Of a stretch of 64,000 nt of DNA, positions 36,750-46,089 are shown one piece after another. The DNA comes from Pseudoalteromonas caenipelagi (lineage in GTDB: Bacteria; Pseudomonadota; Gammaproteobacteria; Enterobacterales; Alteromonadaceae). The DNA lies in NCBI RefSeq assembly GCF_013140855.1, contig NZ_JABBPG010000002.1, forward strand, positions 372,001-436,000, in the 5' to 3' direction. The translations under genes and the position numbers were made by a program. A model generated the notes under the pieces. That model had not been told where the DNA came from and searched no databases. It worked only from the letters and a program-made list of their open reading frames with translations. Within the stretch, counting starts at the first letter, position 1, and the number at the start of each line of letters is the position of its first letter.

Positions 36750-37880
36750 GTGCAGTACCAAGTTATTCAATCCCAAAACGAGCTTAATGAATTTGTAGCA
36801 AAGATATCAGATGCGCAGGTGGTGGCGTTAGACACCGAATTTATGCGTCGTCGTACCTTGTACCCTGAAGTTGCATTGATCCAAGTGTTTGCAGCAAATC
36901 ATCTAGCTTTGATTGACCCACTTTTGGAGCTAGACTTGGCACCGTTTTGGGCTGTTTTACAAGATCCTAAAGTACTCAAAGTGCTGCATTCTCCTTCCGA
37001 AGATATTGAAGTATTTCAAAAGTTTGCAGGCTTTGTACCCAGTCCAATGTTCGATACTCAGTTTGCTTTGCAGGTACTCGGAGAGGGTAACTGTGTGGGG
37101 TTTGCTAACATGGTAAAAACCATATTAGCAGTTGAAATAGACAAAAGTGAGTCAAGAACAAATTGGCTTCAAAGACCATTAACGCAAAAGCAATTGGACT
37201 ACGCTGCCTCTGATGTTTTCTATTTAATGCCGTGCTTTGAACACATTTTTACGCTAATCAAAGAACGCAACTTGGTTGATATCGTCATCAGCGAAAGCGA
37301 GCTGATAGCTGCTAAACGCGCCTTTGTCGTGCCAGATGAACAAGTGTATTTAGATATAAAAAATGCATGGCAGCTAAAACCTCGAGACTTAGCGGTGTTA
37401 AAAGAGCTCGCAGCTTGGCGACGCGCCAAAGCACACAAGAAAAATCTCGCGTTAAGCTTTATTCTCAAAGAACATAATATGGTCGAAGTAGCAAAACGCA
37501 GACCTACATCATTAAATAGCCTGCGTAATGTGCCGGGCATTGAAGCGATGGAAGTGAACCGCTCTGGAAAAGAGATCCTTGCCTGCGTAGAAAAGGGTAA
37601 TGCTGTTGGCGAACCACAATGCCCGAAAAAACTCTTGAGGCTGATTGATTACCCTGAGTATAAAAAAGCGGCAAAGCAACTTACATCGTACATTAAGCAA
37701 ATAGCGCAAGACAATGGCATTCCAGCCGATGTATTGGCATCGAAAAAGCAAATAAATCAATTGATAAGTTGGAATTGGAAAAAAACCGCTGAGGAGCGCG
37801 CGTCTTTACTTAAACCTGATTTACTTCAACCTTGGCGTTATGAACTGGTTAAAGATACGCTACAAGAGTGGGATGTTTAG
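36750..37880 (+). CDS. rnd: Ribonuclease D
   Basis: This DEDDy 3'-5' exoribonuclease has 376 residues. The acidic catalytic residues are in ALDTEFMRRRT, HSPSEDIEVF and YAASDVFYL. HRDC domains follow (LKPRDLAVLKELAAWRRA and a second copy toward the C-terminus). It trims tRNA and other small RNA 3' ends. AGGAGACGCA precedes the GTG start. In E. coli rnd also follows fadD, so the order is conserved. Confidence 0.95.
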   Translation: MQYQVIQSQNELNEFVAKISDAQVVALDTEFMRRRTLYPEVALIQVFAANHLALIDPLLELDLAPFWAVLQDPKVLKVLHSPSEDIEVFQKFAGFVPSPMFDTQFALQVLGEGNCVGFANMVKTILAVEIDKSESRTNWLQRPLTQKQLDYAASDVFYLMPCFEHIFTLIKERNLVDIVISESELIAAKRAFVVPDEQVYLDIKNAWQLKPRDLAVLKELAAWRRAKAHKKNLALSFILKEHNMVEVAKRRPTSLNSLRNVPGIEAMEVNRSGKEILACVEKGNAVGEPQCPKKLLRLIDYPEYKKAAKQLTSYIKQIAQDNGIPADVLASKKQINQLISWNWKKTAEERASLLKPDLLQPWRYELVKDTLQEWDV

Positions 37881-37955
37881 TAATTAGCTAAAGACGATAT
37901 TTGTATGTTTGGTTATGCTAGAAAAGCGTTGGTTCGTTGCGTTTTTAAATAATTT

Positions 37956-37995
37956 CTACCTACTGATTATCATGCCAAGCATGCTCAGTAGGTAG
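37956..37995. terminator. Two-step hairpin between rnd and minE
   Basis: CTACCTACTGA (37956-37966) pairs with TCAGTAGGTAG (37985-37995). A second CATGC/GCATG stem sits in the loop. The element separates two convergent genes and could stop transcription from both sides, although the T runs are short. Confidence 0.6.
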
Positions 37996-38016
37996 ACTTT
38001 ATTGGATTTCATCTAG

Positions 38017-38286
38017 CTATTTAGACTCTCTGTCATCGTCAGGAAGCGTGACATTCAACTCTAATACTGCTAAATCGTCTTCGTTTTGCTCAAATTGCAC
38101 ATTGACTGCATCTGAGTCTACTTTTACATATTTACGGATCACATCCAAAATATCTTGCTTAAGTTGTGGCAAATAATCGGGTGTGCCGCGTTTTGAGCGT
38201 TCATGCGCAACAATTATCTGCAAGCGCTCTTTTGCAAGCGATGCGCTGCTTTTTTTCTCTGAGCGAAAATAGTCAAGTAACGACAC
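38017..38286 (-). CDS. minE: Cell division topological specificity factor MinE
   Basis: The 89-residue protein starts [30 protein letters not shown], matching the membrane-targeting and MinD-binding part of MinE. The C-terminal half is the dimerisation and anti-MinCD domain. I chose the GTG at 38286, since GGAGG lies five bases upstream and overlaps the minD stop. The longer TTG frame adds four residues absent from MinE. It drives the pole-to-pole oscillation that confines division to midcell. Confidence 0.96.
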   Translation of the reverse strand: MSLLDYFRSEKKSSASLAKERLQIIVAHERSKRGTPDYLPQLKQDILDVIRKYVKVDSDAVNVQFEQNEDDLAVLELNVTLPDDDRESK

Positions 38287-38287
38287 G

Positions 38288-39097
38288 TTAACCTCCAAAA
38301 ATCCGTTTTAGAATGCCCTTTTTCTCTACATTAAGAAAACGGAAATCAACAATTTCACCAAGTAAACGGTTAATAGCATCATTATAGGCTTGGCCTGCAT
38401 CTGATTCACCGTCTAACACCACCGGCTGACCTGAGTTTGAAGCATTAAGCACGGCTGTTGACTCAGGGATAACACCTAGTAAGTCGATAGCTAAAATTTC
38501 TTGTACATCTTCCACAGATAACATTTCGCCTGCAGCAACACGACTTGGGTTGTAGCGAGTGAGTAACAGGTGCTCTTTTACTGGCTCTAGGCCGTCTTCA
38601 GCGCGTTTTGACTTACTTTGCAAAATGCCTAGGATTCTATCTGAGTCACGTACTGAAGAGACTTCTGGGTTAGTTGTAACGATTGCTTCATCGGCAAAAT
38701 ACAACGCCATCATGGCACCTGCTTCTATCCCCGCAGGGGAGTCACAAATAATGAAGTCAAATTTGTCTTTGAGTTCATTCAGAACGCGTTCAACGCCTTC
38801 ACGGGTGAGGGCGTCTTTATCTCGCGTTTGAGAAGCGGGAAGTATAAATAATTTCTCTACTCGCTTGTCTTTGATTAATGCTTGATTAAGATTTGCTTCG
38901 CCATTGATGACGTTAACAAAATCGTAGACCACACGGCGTTCACAGCCCATGATTAAATCTAAATTACGAAGGCCAATATCAAAATCGATGATGGCTGTTT
39001 TGTAGCCTTTAAGTGCAAGGCCTGTACCAATAGCTGCGCTAGACGTAGTTTTGCCTACACCGCCTTTACCTGAAGTTACGACAATAATTTTTGCCAT
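38288..39097 (-). CDS. minD: Septum site-determining ATPase MinD
   Basis: This 269-residue deviant-Walker ATPase has [33 protein letters not shown] and a C-terminal amphipathic membrane helix ([16 protein letters not shown]). It recruits MinC to the membrane and is displaced by MinE. It starts five bases after minC ends. Confidence 0.98.
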   Translation of the reverse strand: MAKIIVVTSGKGGVGKTTSSAAIGTGLALKGYKTAIIDFDIGLRNLDLIMGCERRVVYDFVNVINGEANLNQALIKDKRVEKLFILPASQTRDKDALTREGVERVLNELKDKFDFIICDSPAGIEAGAMMALYFADEAIVTTNPEVSSVRDSDRILGILQSKSKRAEDGLEPVKEHLLLTRYNPSRVAAGEMLSVEDVQEILAIDLLGVIPESTAVLNASNSGQPVVLDGESDAGQAYNDAINRLLGEIVDFRFLNVEKKGILKRIFGG

Positions 39098-39102
39098 GTG
39101 AT

Positions 39103-39813
39103 TTATCCTTTGACCAAAGCTGTTATTTCTAAAGAATCATTTTTTTGTTTTACTTGTGCAGCTTTACCCCACAGTTCCCCTTGTAAAGAGTCGCTGATCC
39201 AGTAGCTGCCGTTAATAGAAACCAATTCGGCTTCAAGACGCTGGCAATAAATTGCTGCTTCGTCGTATCCTTGAGCCCCGGCAATCGCTCGGCCTCTCAA
39301 AGTACCATAAATATGAATATTACCATCAGCAATAACTTCTGCACCGTGGCTAACGGCACCTAAAACAATTAAATCTCTGTTTTTGGCATAGATTTGCTGA
39401 CCCGATCTGACCGTGGTCTGAACGATTTGTGGCGGTAGATAAACTTCTTTTTCAACTTCAACCACTTCAGTGTTGTTCTGCTTAGGTTGAACTGGTTTCG
39501 CGTTATCTTTACTGTAGTTTAATACTGATAGCTTAACTGCCTTTGCCGCTTCATTTTGTTGCTCAGTGCCATTGCAAATACCTACAGGGTTCAATTGCAA
39601 GTCAATGAGTGTTTGTTTTAGCGTTGCAAAGTCGACATTGGTGTCATGTAGTTTTGCTAAATTGATAACGATGGGGGCTCCTATAAAAAACTTAGGTGCT
39701 TGGGAAATTTTCTCGTCTAGCTCTTTTCTTAGTTGGGTGATGTCAACTGAGAACAAGTGCAATACAGACAAGGTAAAAAGATTTCCTTTTAACTCAAATG
39801 TTTGTTCTGACAT
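39103..39813 (-). CDS. minC: Septum site-determining protein MinC
   Basis: The protein has 236 residues. The N-terminal FtsZ-binding domain is followed by a Gln/Asn/Lys-rich linker (residues ~100-125). The C-terminal right-handed beta-helix shows the motifs VRSGQQIYAKNRDLIVLG, VSHGAEVIADGNIHIYG and GRAIAGAQG. It inhibits FtsZ assembly at the poles. It is the first gene of minCDE and is divergent from ycgL, as in E. coli. Confidence 0.97.
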   Translation of the reverse strand: MSEQTFELKGNLFTLSVLHLFSVDITQLRKELDEKISQAPKFFIGAPIVINLAKLHDTNVDFATLKQTLIDLQLNPVGICNGTEQQNEAAKAVKLSVLNYSKDNAKPVQPKQNNTEVVEVEKEVYLPPQIVQTTVRSGQQIYAKNRDLIVLGAVSHGAEVIADGNIHIYGTLRGRAIAGAQGYDEAAIYCQRLEAELVSINGSYWISDSLQGELWGKAAQVKQKNDSLEITALVKG

Positions 39814-40051
39814 AAGCGCTCTATAAAATGCAGACTTTATACTTAAGCAAACCCAAAGCTGTATTTTTATAAAAAAGAATACTCAGGTAAGCAAGGGCGT
39901 ATTTCATGGACATATTCATAGACATATTCATGAGCATAATTGTTGTTTTGGCCCCGTATTTTAAACGTTTGTAAGTCGTAAAACTTTCCAAATACAATGA
40001 CTGTCATGGTATAGTGCCGATTAGACATAAGCAAGAATTTATAGGGTTATA

Positions 40052-40333
40052 ATGCTCACTGCTGTATATAAAAGCTTAAAAAAAGCGGATACCTACCTTT
40101 ATATAGAAAAAAGAGATGATTTTTCTAAAATACCTGAGCCATTAATGGCCATGTTTGGACGCCCCAAGTACGTTATGATGTTCGATTTATCAAAACGCAA
40201 CAGACTGGGGATGGCCGATATTGCACAAGTTAAGGAAAAATTAAGCAGTGATGGGTTTTACTTACAGCTTCCGCCACCGGAAGATAATCTTCTAGACCAA
40301 TTTAAAAAACAAAATGGAGCGTCCAGTGATTAA
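40052..40333 (+). CDS. ycgL: YcgL family protein
   Basis: The 93-residue protein has the YcgL signature: AVYKSLKKADTYLYIEKRDDF, MAMFGRPKYVMMFDLS and LQLPPPEDNLLDQF. The molecular role is unknown. Its location beside minCDE is widely conserved in gammaproteobacteria. Its 3' end overlaps the start of the mltB-type gene by eight bases, suggesting coupled translation. Confidence 0.93.
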   Translation: MLTAVYKSLKKADTYLYIEKRDDFSKIPEPLMAMFGRPKYVMMFDLSKRNRLGMADIAQVKEKLSSDGFYLQLPPPEDNLLDQFKKQNGASSD

Positions 40334-41342
40334 AAAATTAACTGTGCTAGTAAGCGCGCTATGCTTATCTAGCTCCGTTTGGGCTAACACACAAGAGAAG
40401 TTTGAAAAGTACGTTGCAGAACTAAAAGTGGAAGCGCAGGCCAAAGGGTATGACCAAGCGTTGATTGAGAAAGCGTTTTCAACTGCTAAGTTTAAGAAAA
40501 AAGTCATTACCAATGATAAAAACCAACCAGAAATAGTCGAAACACTTGAAACTTATTTACCAAAACGCGTGCCGCAATGGAAAATAAACCAAGCGCGCAA
40601 GCTCTATAAAGAGCATCAAACGATTTTAGAAAAAATAGCCAAAGAATATGGCGTACAAGCACGCTTTATCGTTGCATTGTGGGGCTTAGAAAGTAATTTT
40701 GGTCGTATTCAAGGTGGTTACCCTGTTATTAGCGCGCTAGTAACTTTGGCCTTTGATGGTCGTCGAGAGGATATGTATAAACGCCAACTATGGGCGGCGC
40801 TCGATATCTTAAAAGAGGGCCATATCACGCTTGAAGATTTTAAAGGGTCTTGGGCTGGCGCGATGGGTCAAACGCAATTTATGCCAACATCGTTTAACTC
40901 TTATGCTGTTGACTACAACAAAGACGGTCGCAAAGACATTTGGACCACTCAGGTGGATGCTTTTGCCTCCATAGCAAACTACCTAAAACAAGCAGGTTGG
41001 AACGACAACTTAACTTGGGGACGCCAAGTTAAGTTACCGCAAAACTTTGACCACAAATATGTGTTAAAGCGTGGCACAAAAACACGTAAACAGTGGCTAG
41101 AGTATTGGAAAGACTCTGAACGCTCATTAGAGGACTGGCAAGCACTTGGTTTGCGTCGTACTGATGGTAGCGACTTACCTAAGGTGAATGTTACAGCCGC
41201 GTTGGTTATGCCCGATGATATCAATGGCCGTATGTATTTAGCGTATGATAACTACAAGGCGCTGATGCATTGGAATCGTTCGTATTATTTTGCAACAAGT
41301 GTAGGCTACCTATCTGACAGAATCGGATATCCAAAAATCTAA
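40326..41342 (+). CDS. mltB: Lytic murein transglycosylase, MltB family
   Basis: The 338-residue enzyme cleaves peptidoglycan glycan strands to 1,6-anhydro ends in the periplasm. The catalytic glutamate is in ALWGLESNFGR, and WAGAMGQTQFMP and YNKDGRKDIW follow. The last ~45 residues hold NVTAALVMPDD and AYDNYKALMHWNRSYYFA. The GTG at 40326 is preferred: GGAG is six bases upstream and the product then begins with an ordinary signal peptide (MIKKLTVLVSALCLSSSVWA). No lipobox cysteine follows, so it is soluble or loosely bound rather than a lipoprotein. Confidence 0.9.
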   Translation: MIKKLTVLVSALCLSSSVWANTQEKFEKYVAELKVEAQAKGYDQALIEKAFSTAKFKKKVITNDKNQPEIVETLETYLPKRVPQWKINQARKLYKEHQTILEKIAKEYGVQARFIVALWGLESNFGRIQGGYPVISALVTLAFDGRREDMYKRQLWAALDILKEGHITLEDFKGSWAGAMGQTQFMPTSFNSYAVDYNKDGRKDIWTTQVDAFASIANYLKQAGWNDNLTWGRQVKLPQNFDHKYVLKRGTKTRKQWLEYWKDSERSLEDWQALGLRRTDGSDLPKVNVTAALVMPDDINGRMYLAYDNYKALMHWNRSYYFATSVGYLSDRIGYPKI

Positions 41343-41371
41343 GCGCTTGCACTAGTTAGAATTTAGTTGAG

Positions 41372-41417
41372 GCCATGATAACTCGTATGTTTGTACAAGT
41401 TGCCATGGCTTTTTTTG
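41372..41417 (+). terminator. Terminator of ycgL-mltB
   Basis: GCCATG...GTA (41372-41387) pairs imperfectly with TAC...CATGGC (41394-41409) around a six-base loop. Eight T follow. It closes the ycgL-mltB transcript. Confidence 0.85.
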
Positions 41418-41521
41418 TTTGTATTGCTTATCTAGACACTCTATGTAAGTTCGATTTATCAAGGTAGTTAAAGATACTGAAAAAGTTTAAAGACGCTTAT
41501 TTAGCGCTAGCTTGCAAGAGT

Positions 41522-42349
41522 TTACTGAATGATCACGCCCATCGTCACCCTTAATTCTGATTGAACGTGAAGCGCCTTTTCTCGTGCTGTCCAGCGTATA
41601 ATTTCGGGGATCATGCCTTGAGTTTCGCTTGAGTGTTCTAGGTGTGGACTAGATAAAAAAACACGGCCTTTGCCAAAGGTTGTGCTAATACAAGCTGTGT
41701 GATTAGTCATATGCTCATCGCTAAAGTATTCAGGAAAGCGAATATTTTCATCTTCTGCGTCTTCGGCTTTTATAACTGTACCAAACGAAGCTATCTCATT
41801 TATAGTACCAAAGCCTTGTTTGTGTTTAGCCTGTGTTAGCTCATCATTTTCAGGTATAAGCATCAGTGGGCCCTGCCAGTAGAGCACCGGATGCGTAACA
41901 CGTTGAGTCCACTTTGGGGAAAAGACAGCCCGTGCACGGTCGGTATTGAGTTTTACATTGATAAGGCCACCACCGCGATTTTGGTGTTTCATATCATGCA
42001 GTTTTACATCTACTAACGAAAGCCAGCCAAAACGAGCATTTGTCGCAAGAAATGCTCCAGAACAAATGCCAAAGTATCCGCCTCCATTGCGTACGAAGTC
42101 GCGAATAATTTTTCTGCCATACAAGCCAAGGACCCATTGCTGATACAAAACGACACCACCGCCAGGAACAACAAAAACATCAACGTCTTTTAGTTTGTTC
42201 TGTCGTATCATTTTACCGGTGACGATGATTGTTTTTATATTGCGCTGATTCTGCAGAAGAGTGTGAAGAATTCGAGCCGATTTATTCTGTGTCCCCGCTA
42301 AGATGCCTGCTTTGTTAACATCGAAGATAGCGACAGTAATTGAGTTCAC
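41522..42349 (-). CDS. GATase-like (BPL_N domain) protein
   Basis: This 275-residue cytoplasmic protein has a class I glutamine-amidotransferase-like fold of the biotin-protein-ligase N-terminal type. It has VFVVPGGGVVLYQQW, RNGGGYFGICSGAFLA with a nucleophile-like cysteine, and a late FLSSPHLEHSSE. Such proteins form an uncharacterised family, and no ligase domain is attached. AAGGACG lies upstream of the GTG start. It is monocistronic and converges on mltB. The reaction is unknown. Confidence 0.78.
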   Translation of the reverse strand: MNSITVAIFDVNKAGILAGTQNKSARILHTLLQNQRNIKTIIVTGKMIRQNKLKDVDVFVVPGGGVVLYQQWVLGLYGRKIIRDFVRNGGGYFGICSGAFLATNARFGWLSLVDVKLHDMKHQNRGGGLINVKLNTDRARAVFSPKWTQRVTHPVLYWQGPLMLIPENDELTQAKHKQGFGTINEIASFGTVIKAEDAEDENIRFPEYFSDEHMTNHTACISTTFGKGRVFLSSPHLEHSSETQGMIPEIIRWTAREKALHVQSELRVTMGVIIQ

Positions 42350-42818
42350 AAATATTCGTCCTTGTTAAATGGTTACTTGCTGTAAGCCATTTGCATTAGC
42401 GTATAAAACTCCCATTAGGGACTGTTCATCACTTGATATGTTTAATGCTATAGCAAGTGATGTCGTCGCAAAATTAGCAACGAATATCAACGCTGTCAAC
42501 AACAAGGATTTGAAGAAAATTCGAATAAAAAACAGTAATATGAATAAATAGCAACAATGTTTTTAGGCGCTCAAATTTGACTGAATAATTTACTACCCTT
42601 AGCGTTAACTTTTTGAGAGTCATACAGAGTACATAGGTAACGAACTGTATAGAATAATTACAAAGCGATCTATGAGTTGCTTGGTCACTTTAATTGCACA
42701 AACTGAATGTTTAGAGGCAAATAAAAAAGGTAGCACTCCAACATGCTACCTTTTTGGTGTGGCTTAAATGCCTACAAGTGTGTAATGAACTTTTACTTTG
42801 TTTTACATATGTTTAATG
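42350..42818. other. Intergenic region with cioB-side terminator
   Basis: Besides the terminator at 42723-42755, the region holds the promoter of the GATase-like gene. A 60-codon frame on the plus strand has no supporting features. No CydX/CioZ-like small subunit follows cioB. Confidence 0.45.
42723..42755 (-). terminator. Terminator of the cio operon
   Basis: AAAAAGGTAGCA (42724-42735) pairs perfectly with TGCTACCTTTTT (42744-42755) around an eight-base loop. On the minus strand it ends in a T run, 64 bases after cioB. Confidence 0.88.
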
Positions 42819-43817
42819 TCAATAATATGAAAGTGGCTGCACTTTTCCCCAAAACACACGGTACGAAAATGCGGTATATGCAAGAATTGTCGGTACTACA
42901 ACTACCACGCCATATAGTAAAAAGTTAAGTGATTCAGGTGCAGCTAAGGCCTCAAAGATGGTGAGTTTACCCGGCACGACGTATGGGTAAAAGCTGTACA
43001 AAATGCCAAAAAAGCACAGCACAAAAATAACGCTTGAGATCAAAAAGGGTAACCATGCCCCTACATTGGGCTGTGACTTTAATTGCACTAAAATACGGTC
43101 TAATAATACAAATAACGCAAGACAAATAATGGGAATAGGTAAAATCAGTAAAAATATGTCTGAGGTAAACCAGCGCTCATATACACTGTGGTTAATAATC
43201 GGGTTTACCGCCGATACAGCAATGACACCAAAAAATGCCATACGTGTTGACACTTGGCACCAGCTAATTGCATCGAGTTGTAACTGTCCTTGGGTTTTTA
43301 GAATTAACCAAGCAGCACCAATGAGTGCATATGCAGCAACGACTCCCACACCGCTTAATAGTGCAAATGTCATAGCCAACGCATTGGTTTCGAAGGACAT
43401 AACGTACAAACCCAACATATAGCCTTGCATAAATGCGCTGATGATAGAACCAACTTTAAAGAGCTTGTTCCACATCGATTTGCGTTTTGTTTTAGCTTTG
43501 GCTCTAAAATCGAAAGCAACGCCGCGAATGATTAAACCAATCAGCATGACTGTCACAGGTAGATAAAGCGCTTGTAAAATCATGCTGTGAGCCAGCGGGA
43601 AAGCGATGAGCGCTAATCCAACCGCCAATACTAGCCATGTTTCGTTTGCATCCCAAAATGGGCCGATTGAGGCAATCATCGTATCGGCATGTGCTTCGTT
43701 ATCGGTTGGTAATAAGATGCCGACTCCAAGGTCATACCCATCTAAAATCGCATAAAGTAATATTGCCAGCGCCATAAGCGACGCGTAGACAAAAGACAGT
43801 GCGTGTGCATCAAGCAT
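42819..43817 (-). CDS. cioB: Cyanide-insensitive bd-type oxidase subunit II
   Basis: The 332-residue subunit has eight or so membrane helices. Family segments near the N-terminus are DGYDLGVGILLP, IASIGPFWDANETWLVL and FPLAHSMILQALYLPV. It supports CioA in quinol oxidation without pumping protons. The length and the CioA partner point to the CIO branch rather than the 379-residue CydB. It overlaps cioA by eight bases. Confidence 0.92.
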   Translation of the reverse strand: MLDAHALSFVYASLMALAILLYAILDGYDLGVGILLPTDNEAHADTMIASIGPFWDANETWLVLAVGLALIAFPLAHSMILQALYLPVTVMLIGLIIRGVAFDFRAKAKTKRKSMWNKLFKVGSIISAFMQGYMLGLYVMSFETNALAMTFALLSGVGVVAAYALIGAAWLILKTQGQLQLDAISWCQVSTRMAFFGVIAVSAVNPIINHSVYERWFTSDIFLLILPIPIICLALFVLLDRILVQLKSQPNVGAWLPFLISSVIFVLCFFGILYSFYPYVVPGKLTIFEALAAPESLNFLLYGVVVVVPTILAYTAFSYRVFWGKVQPLSYY

Positions 43818-45153
43818 AATTATTCTCCTCTATTGAGGGTCGTTGATATTCTTCAACCTCTACTGATTTGTCAGCCGTGTAAAAAAGCGTTCTGATGTAA
43901 GCGATAAGTAGTAGTGTGTAGATCGTTAAATAGGCAACCAGCGATATCAAAACATTGTCGCTGGCAACTGCAGTGACGGCATCTTCAACACGCAACACAC
44001 CAGTTACCAAGAATGGTTGGCGGCCAATTTCAGTTACGTACCAGCCAGCTAAAGTGGCTAGCCAACCGGAAAAGCTCATGGCCACGAGCGTTTTAAGTTG
44101 CCATGGTGCAAGTGTGTTGTTGCGCCAAAGCGTATATCGAAAGTACACAGCAACTACTATCATCAATAGGCCCATACCCACCATGATCCTAAAGCCAAAA
44201 AAGACGGGCTTTACAGGAGGTGTAGCATTTGGAAATTCGTTTAGCCCTTTGATCTCACCATCTTTTTCATGGGTCAAAATAATGCTCGCCATATTGGGAA
44301 TCGCAATTTCAAAATCATTTGATTTGGTTTTCTCATTGGGAATGGCAAAAAGTAGCAGTGGGGCGCCTTTTTCTGATTCCCAAACCCCTTCCATTGCAGC
44401 CACTTTTTGTGGTTGATGTTCGAAAGTGTTTAAGCCATGTAAATCACCGACAAACATTTGTAGAGGTGCCAATAAAGTGGCGACAGTTAATGATACTTTT
44501 AAAGTCAGTTGTGGGGCTTTTTTATCGTCGCCTTTTAATAGTCTATAGCTGCTAACCCCTGCGATTAGAAATGAGGCGGTTAAGCCACTAGCTAATAGCA
44601 TATGGGCAAGTCGGTAGGGAAAGGACGGATTAAAGATAACCGCAAACCAATCGGTTGGAAACACCACTCCATCTCTGACTTCAAACCCTGTTGGAGTTTG
44701 CATCCAGGAGTTGAGCGACAATATCCAAAATGCTGATAGGCTAGTACCAACAGCCACAATAATGGTTGCTAAAGTGTGTACTCTTGGTGACACACGTTTC
44801 ATGCCAAAAAGCATCACGCCCAAAAACGTGGCTTCCATAAAAAATGCAGTTAACACTTCATAGCCCAGTAAAGGGCCTGCAATATTGCCAACTTTTTCCA
44901 TAAAACCGGGCCAATTTGTGCCAAATTGAAACGACATGGTAATACCGCTGACGACACCCAAGGCAAAGGTGAGTGCAAATATTTTCACCCAAAAACGATA
45001 GGCCCTTAGCCAAACAGGGTGCTGTGTTCGATCGTATCTAACTTTAAAGAAAACTAAAAACCACGCTAATGCAATGGTGATAGTAGGAAATAGAATGTGA
45101 AAGCTAATATTGGCGGCAAATTGTATTCGCGACAACAGCAAGGTATCAAGCAT
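43810..45153 (-). CDS. cioA: Cyanide-insensitive bd-type oxidase subunit I
   Basis: This heme-bearing subunit has 447 residues. SRIQFAANISFHILFP carries the axial histidine H19, GEFQ-type segments and a quinol loop lie in the middle, and GRQPFLVTGVLR lies near residue 390. The short quinol loop (family about 450 rather than 520 residues) marks the cyanide-insensitive class. It lets respiration continue under low oxygen or inhibitor stress. It starts 15 bases after the GbsR-like regulator, so the three form one operon. Confidence 0.93.
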   Translation of the reverse strand: MLDTLLLSRIQFAANISFHILFPTITIALAWFLVFFKVRYDRTQHPVWLRAYRFWVKIFALTFALGVVSGITMSFQFGTNWPGFMEKVGNIAGPLLGYEVLTAFFMEATFLGVMLFGMKRVSPRVHTLATIIVAVGTSLSAFWILSLNSWMQTPTGFEVRDGVVFPTDWFAVIFNPSFPYRLAHMLLASGLTASFLIAGVSSYRLLKGDDKKAPQLTLKVSLTVATLLAPLQMFVGDLHGLNTFEHQPQKVAAMEGVWESEKGAPLLLFAIPNEKTKSNDFEIAIPNMASIILTHEKDGEIKGLNEFPNATPPVKPVFFGFRIMVGMGLLMIVVAVYFRYTLWRNNTLAPWQLKTLVAMSFSGWLATLAGWYVTEIGRQPFLVTGVLRVEDAVTAVASDNVLISLVAYLTIYTLLLIAYIRTLFYTADKSVEVEEYQRPSIEENNYA

Positions 45154-45168
45154 GACGCACCTCGGCGA

Positions 45169-45714
45169 TTAAGATTTTTTAAGCAATTTATCCTTTAAAT
45201 CAATCACTTTACTTACAGAAGAGCCTAACTTCATCAGCGTTTGTAATTGCTCAGGGGATAAACGTTGTAACTCTGCAGACCATTTAGTAATGGTCTCTAG
45301 TAAATCGTGGATAGTTTGAATTTGATTTTGAGCGTATTCCTCTTCAGGGCTTTCACTTCCTTCAAGTATTTGATCTCGAAGCAAAGAAAGGGTTGGGTCT
45401 ATTTCGCGCTTTCTGCGTTCTTCAAAAACACGGTTGGCTAAGTCCCAAATGCTGCCATTGGGGGCGTAGTATTCTTTTCTATCACCAGGAATATGGGTCA
45501 CTTTAACAAGCTGCCAAGATTGCAACTCTTTAATCCCCATACTGACATTGCCTCGGCTGATTTTAAGTGACTCTGCAATTTCGTTGGCGGTCAGAGGTTG
45601 TTCGTGGATCACTAATAGAGCGACCATTTGCCCTATGGTTCTGTTAAAGCCCCAGCGACTCCCCATTTCACCGCAGTGCAGTACAAAGTTCTCAATTTTA
45701 GGAGATAAATTCAT
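45169..45714 (-). CDS. GbsR/MarR-family transcriptional regulator
   Basis: The 181-residue protein has a winged helix-turn-helix at residues 30-85 (LTANEIAESLKISRGNVSMGIKELQSWQLVKV). A long helical dimerisation tail follows. GbsR relatives sense small organic molecules. Here the gene is the first of the cio operon, directly preceded by a perfect inverted repeat that is a good candidate for its own operator. It therefore probably controls the oxidase genes. Confidence 0.88.
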   Translation of the reverse strand: MNLSPKIENFVLHCGEMGSRWGFNRTIGQMVALLVIHEQPLTANEIAESLKISRGNVSMGIKELQSWQLVKVTHIPGDRKEYYAPNGSIWDLANRVFEERRKREIDPTLSLLRDQILEGSESPEEEYAQNQIQTIHDLLETITKWSAELQRLSPEQLQTLMKLGSSVSKVIDLKDKLLKKS

Positions 45715-45720
45715 TGTTCT

Positions 45721-45746
45721 AAAGTTTCAGTAATTATTGAAACTTT
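45721..45746. promoter_or_regulatory. Candidate operator of the GbsR-like regulator
   Basis: AAAGTTTCA (45721-45729) is the exact complement of TGAAACTTT (45738-45746) with an eight-base AT spacer. The dyad sits seven bases before the regulator ATG, so bound protein would block transcription or initiation. Its assignment to the adjacent regulator is an inference from position and symmetry. Confidence 0.6.
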
Positions 45747-45761
45747 AATATATAGACGTAA

Positions 45762-45775
45762 TTGATTCAGATCAA
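45762..45775. promoter_or_regulatory. FNR/Anr-type box
   Basis: TTGATTCAGATCAA is a perfect match to TTGAT-N4-ATCAA. It lies 48-61 bases upstream of the GbsR-like gene that leads cioAB. FNR-type control of cio genes is known for Anr in Pseudomonas. Confidence 0.7.
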
Positions 45776-46051
45776 GCGCTATTTATTAGCGTGCTGTGAG
45801 AACATGGATTTGCGAAACAATACGCGCTAGGGCCTGCTTATCTTTGCAGTTTATTTTGCAGTAGTTTGATTGGTATTAATACAAGGTAGAGTCAGGTTGC
45901 ATAGTTATTCTATATGAGTCTGGTGATAAAGACTTTGTACTCCTGCAAAGTCACCTTAAATCACTTTCATGCGTGGTGATACGGTAGGAATATGAATGTT
46001 ATTGAAGGGCACATAAGAAGGTCATGCAGCTTTTAATGGAGCAAAGCAGAA
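45776..46051. other. Upstream region of the cio operon
   Basis: This is AT-rich, non-coding sequence between the FNR-type box and the next terminator. Together with 45715-45775 it makes the 375-base gap. No open frame or RNA is recognised. Confidence 0.4.
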
Positions 46052-46082
46052 AAAATAGCAGTTAAACGTTAACTGCTATTTT
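46052..46082 (-). terminator. Terminator of the ADC-like gene
   Basis: Fourteen bases (46052-46065) pair perfectly with 46069-46082 around a three-base loop, with six T following on the minus strand. It lies eight bases after the stop codon. Confidence 0.9.
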
Positions 46083-46089
46083 AATAACC

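Noticed and set aside
38287..38298. Earlier TTG start for minE
   Set aside because: It adds four residues not found in MinE, and its codon lies on the ribosome site that serves the GTG at 38286.
42350..42818. Small CydX/CioZ subunit after cioB
   Set aside because: No short hydrophobic frame with a ribosome site is present downstream of cioB on the minus strand.
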